From: Methanoregula sp. | GTDB taxonomy: Archaea > Halobacteriota > Methanomicrobia > Methanomicrobiales > Methanospirillaceae | Reading direction: 5' to 3' | Assembly (NCBI GenBank): GCA_003136075.1 | Contig: PNBP01000116.1 | Span: forward strand, 11,762-16,810 | DNA: 5,049 nt | In this document: in pieces, positions 4,714 to 5,049 of the stretch | Numbering within the stretch: position 1 is the first letter of the stretch | How the letters are laid out: every line of letters starts with the position of its first letter | Position numbers and translations under genes: made by a program | The notes under the pieces: model-generated | Told to the model about the DNA's origin: nothing | Seen by the model: only the letters and a program-made list of their open reading frames with translations | Database searches by the model: none

Positions 4714-5049
4714 ATGGCGATAGCGTTTGAAAGTTTATACAGTGATATTGCAGGGCGCTCCGGCAGGCTGGTTGCCCAGAAAAAAACAATAAAAACCCCG
4801 GCGCTTCTTCCGGTCATCAACCCGCACCTCCCGCTTGTCACGCCCCGCGAGATGCAGAAAATGGGCGTGGAAGCGATCATTACCAATGCCTACGTTTTTT
4901 CGCAGAGCCAGCAGTACCGGGACCAGGCGCTCGAACAGGGACTTCACAAAGTTCTTGATTTCGATGGCCTCATTATGACCGATTCCGGCTCGTTCCAACT
5001 CTCGGTCTATGGCGAAGTTACGATCACAAACACCGAGACACTTGCATTC
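4714..5049 (+). CDS. tgtA: Archaeosine tRNA-guanine transglycosylase, N-terminal part (partial)
   Basis: The first 112 codons of TgtA (ArcTGT), running off the right edge. The enzyme replaces guanine-15 in the D-loop of many archaeal tRNAs with preQ0, the committed step to archaeosine. Recognisable segments are ETPAL-like [13 protein letters not shown] at residues 27-39, the strand and helix with [19 protein letters not shown] (42-60), the [20 protein letters not shown] block (81-100) with Asp90 at the position of the catalytic aspartate of the TGT family, and GEVTITN. The start with a short [16 protein letters not shown] lead matches archaeal TgtA rather than bacterial Tgt. The ATG at 4714 is the only in-frame start after the previous gene's stop. 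Spacing to AGGAG is long (13 bases), and a TATATA at 4685 would place a transcript start on the ATG, so it may be leaderless. The zinc site and the C-terminal PUA domain would lie outside the window. Confidence 0.95.
   Translation, partial: MAIAFESLYSDIAGRSGRLVAQKKTIKTPALLPVINPHLPLVTPREMQKMGVEAIITNAYVFSQSQQYRDQALEQGLHKVLDFDGLIMTDSGSFQLSVYGEVTITNTETLAF

Overview
The window looks like a stretch of chromosome from a methanogenic archaeon, most likely of the order Methanomicrobiales (Methanoregula-like). Three things point there: an archaeosine-type tRNA-guanine transglycosylase, an RNase P RNA with archaeal-looking conserved regions, and a surface protein whose C-terminal domain resembles ones I recall from Methanomicrobiales. 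Promoters are archaeal in style (T/A-rich boxes about 26 bases before the inferred transcript start), and genes end in T-tracts. The order is inferred from memory of such proteins, not from a search.

Layout from left to right. Bases 1-111 (minus) are the first 37 codons of a rhodanese-type sulfurtransferase, cut by the window edge. Bases 200-838 (minus) are aroD, type I 3-dehydroquinate dehydratase. Bases 839-1229 are an AT-rich divergent intergenic region. Bases 1230-2318 (plus) encode a one-pass membrane protein: a cytoplasmic PH-like domain, one transmembrane helix, a Thr/Pro-rich stalk and an extracellular beta-type domain. Bases 2319-2684 hold no convincing gene apart from the promoter of the next one. 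Bases 2685-2816 (plus) encode a 43-residue single-helix membrane protein that is easily missed, with its own TATA box and ribosome binding site. Bases 3010-3441 (minus) encode an unrecognised soluble alpha/beta protein of 143 residues.

Bases about 3617-3963 (minus) are the RNase P RNA gene (rnpB); any long open frames across it are spurious. Diverging from it, 4091-4675 (plus) encodes an AMMECR1-domain protein. After a 38-base gap comes tgtA (4714 to beyond the right edge).

The right half is therefore centred on tRNA maturation: RNase P RNA trims tRNA 5' ends, and TgtA starts archaeosine formation at position 15 of tRNA. The AMMECR1-domain protein, of unknown biochemical role, sits between them and may be co-transcribed with tgtA. 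The left half is ordinary metabolism (shikimate pathway, sulfur transfer) plus lineage-specific membrane proteins. I see no CRISPR array, insertion sequence, tRNA, rRNA or prophage. The items most worth a second look are the 43-residue membrane protein, the PH/TM/stalk architecture, the rnpB-AMMECR1-tgtA neighbourhood, and an inverted repeat that brackets the start codon of the 143-residue protein.
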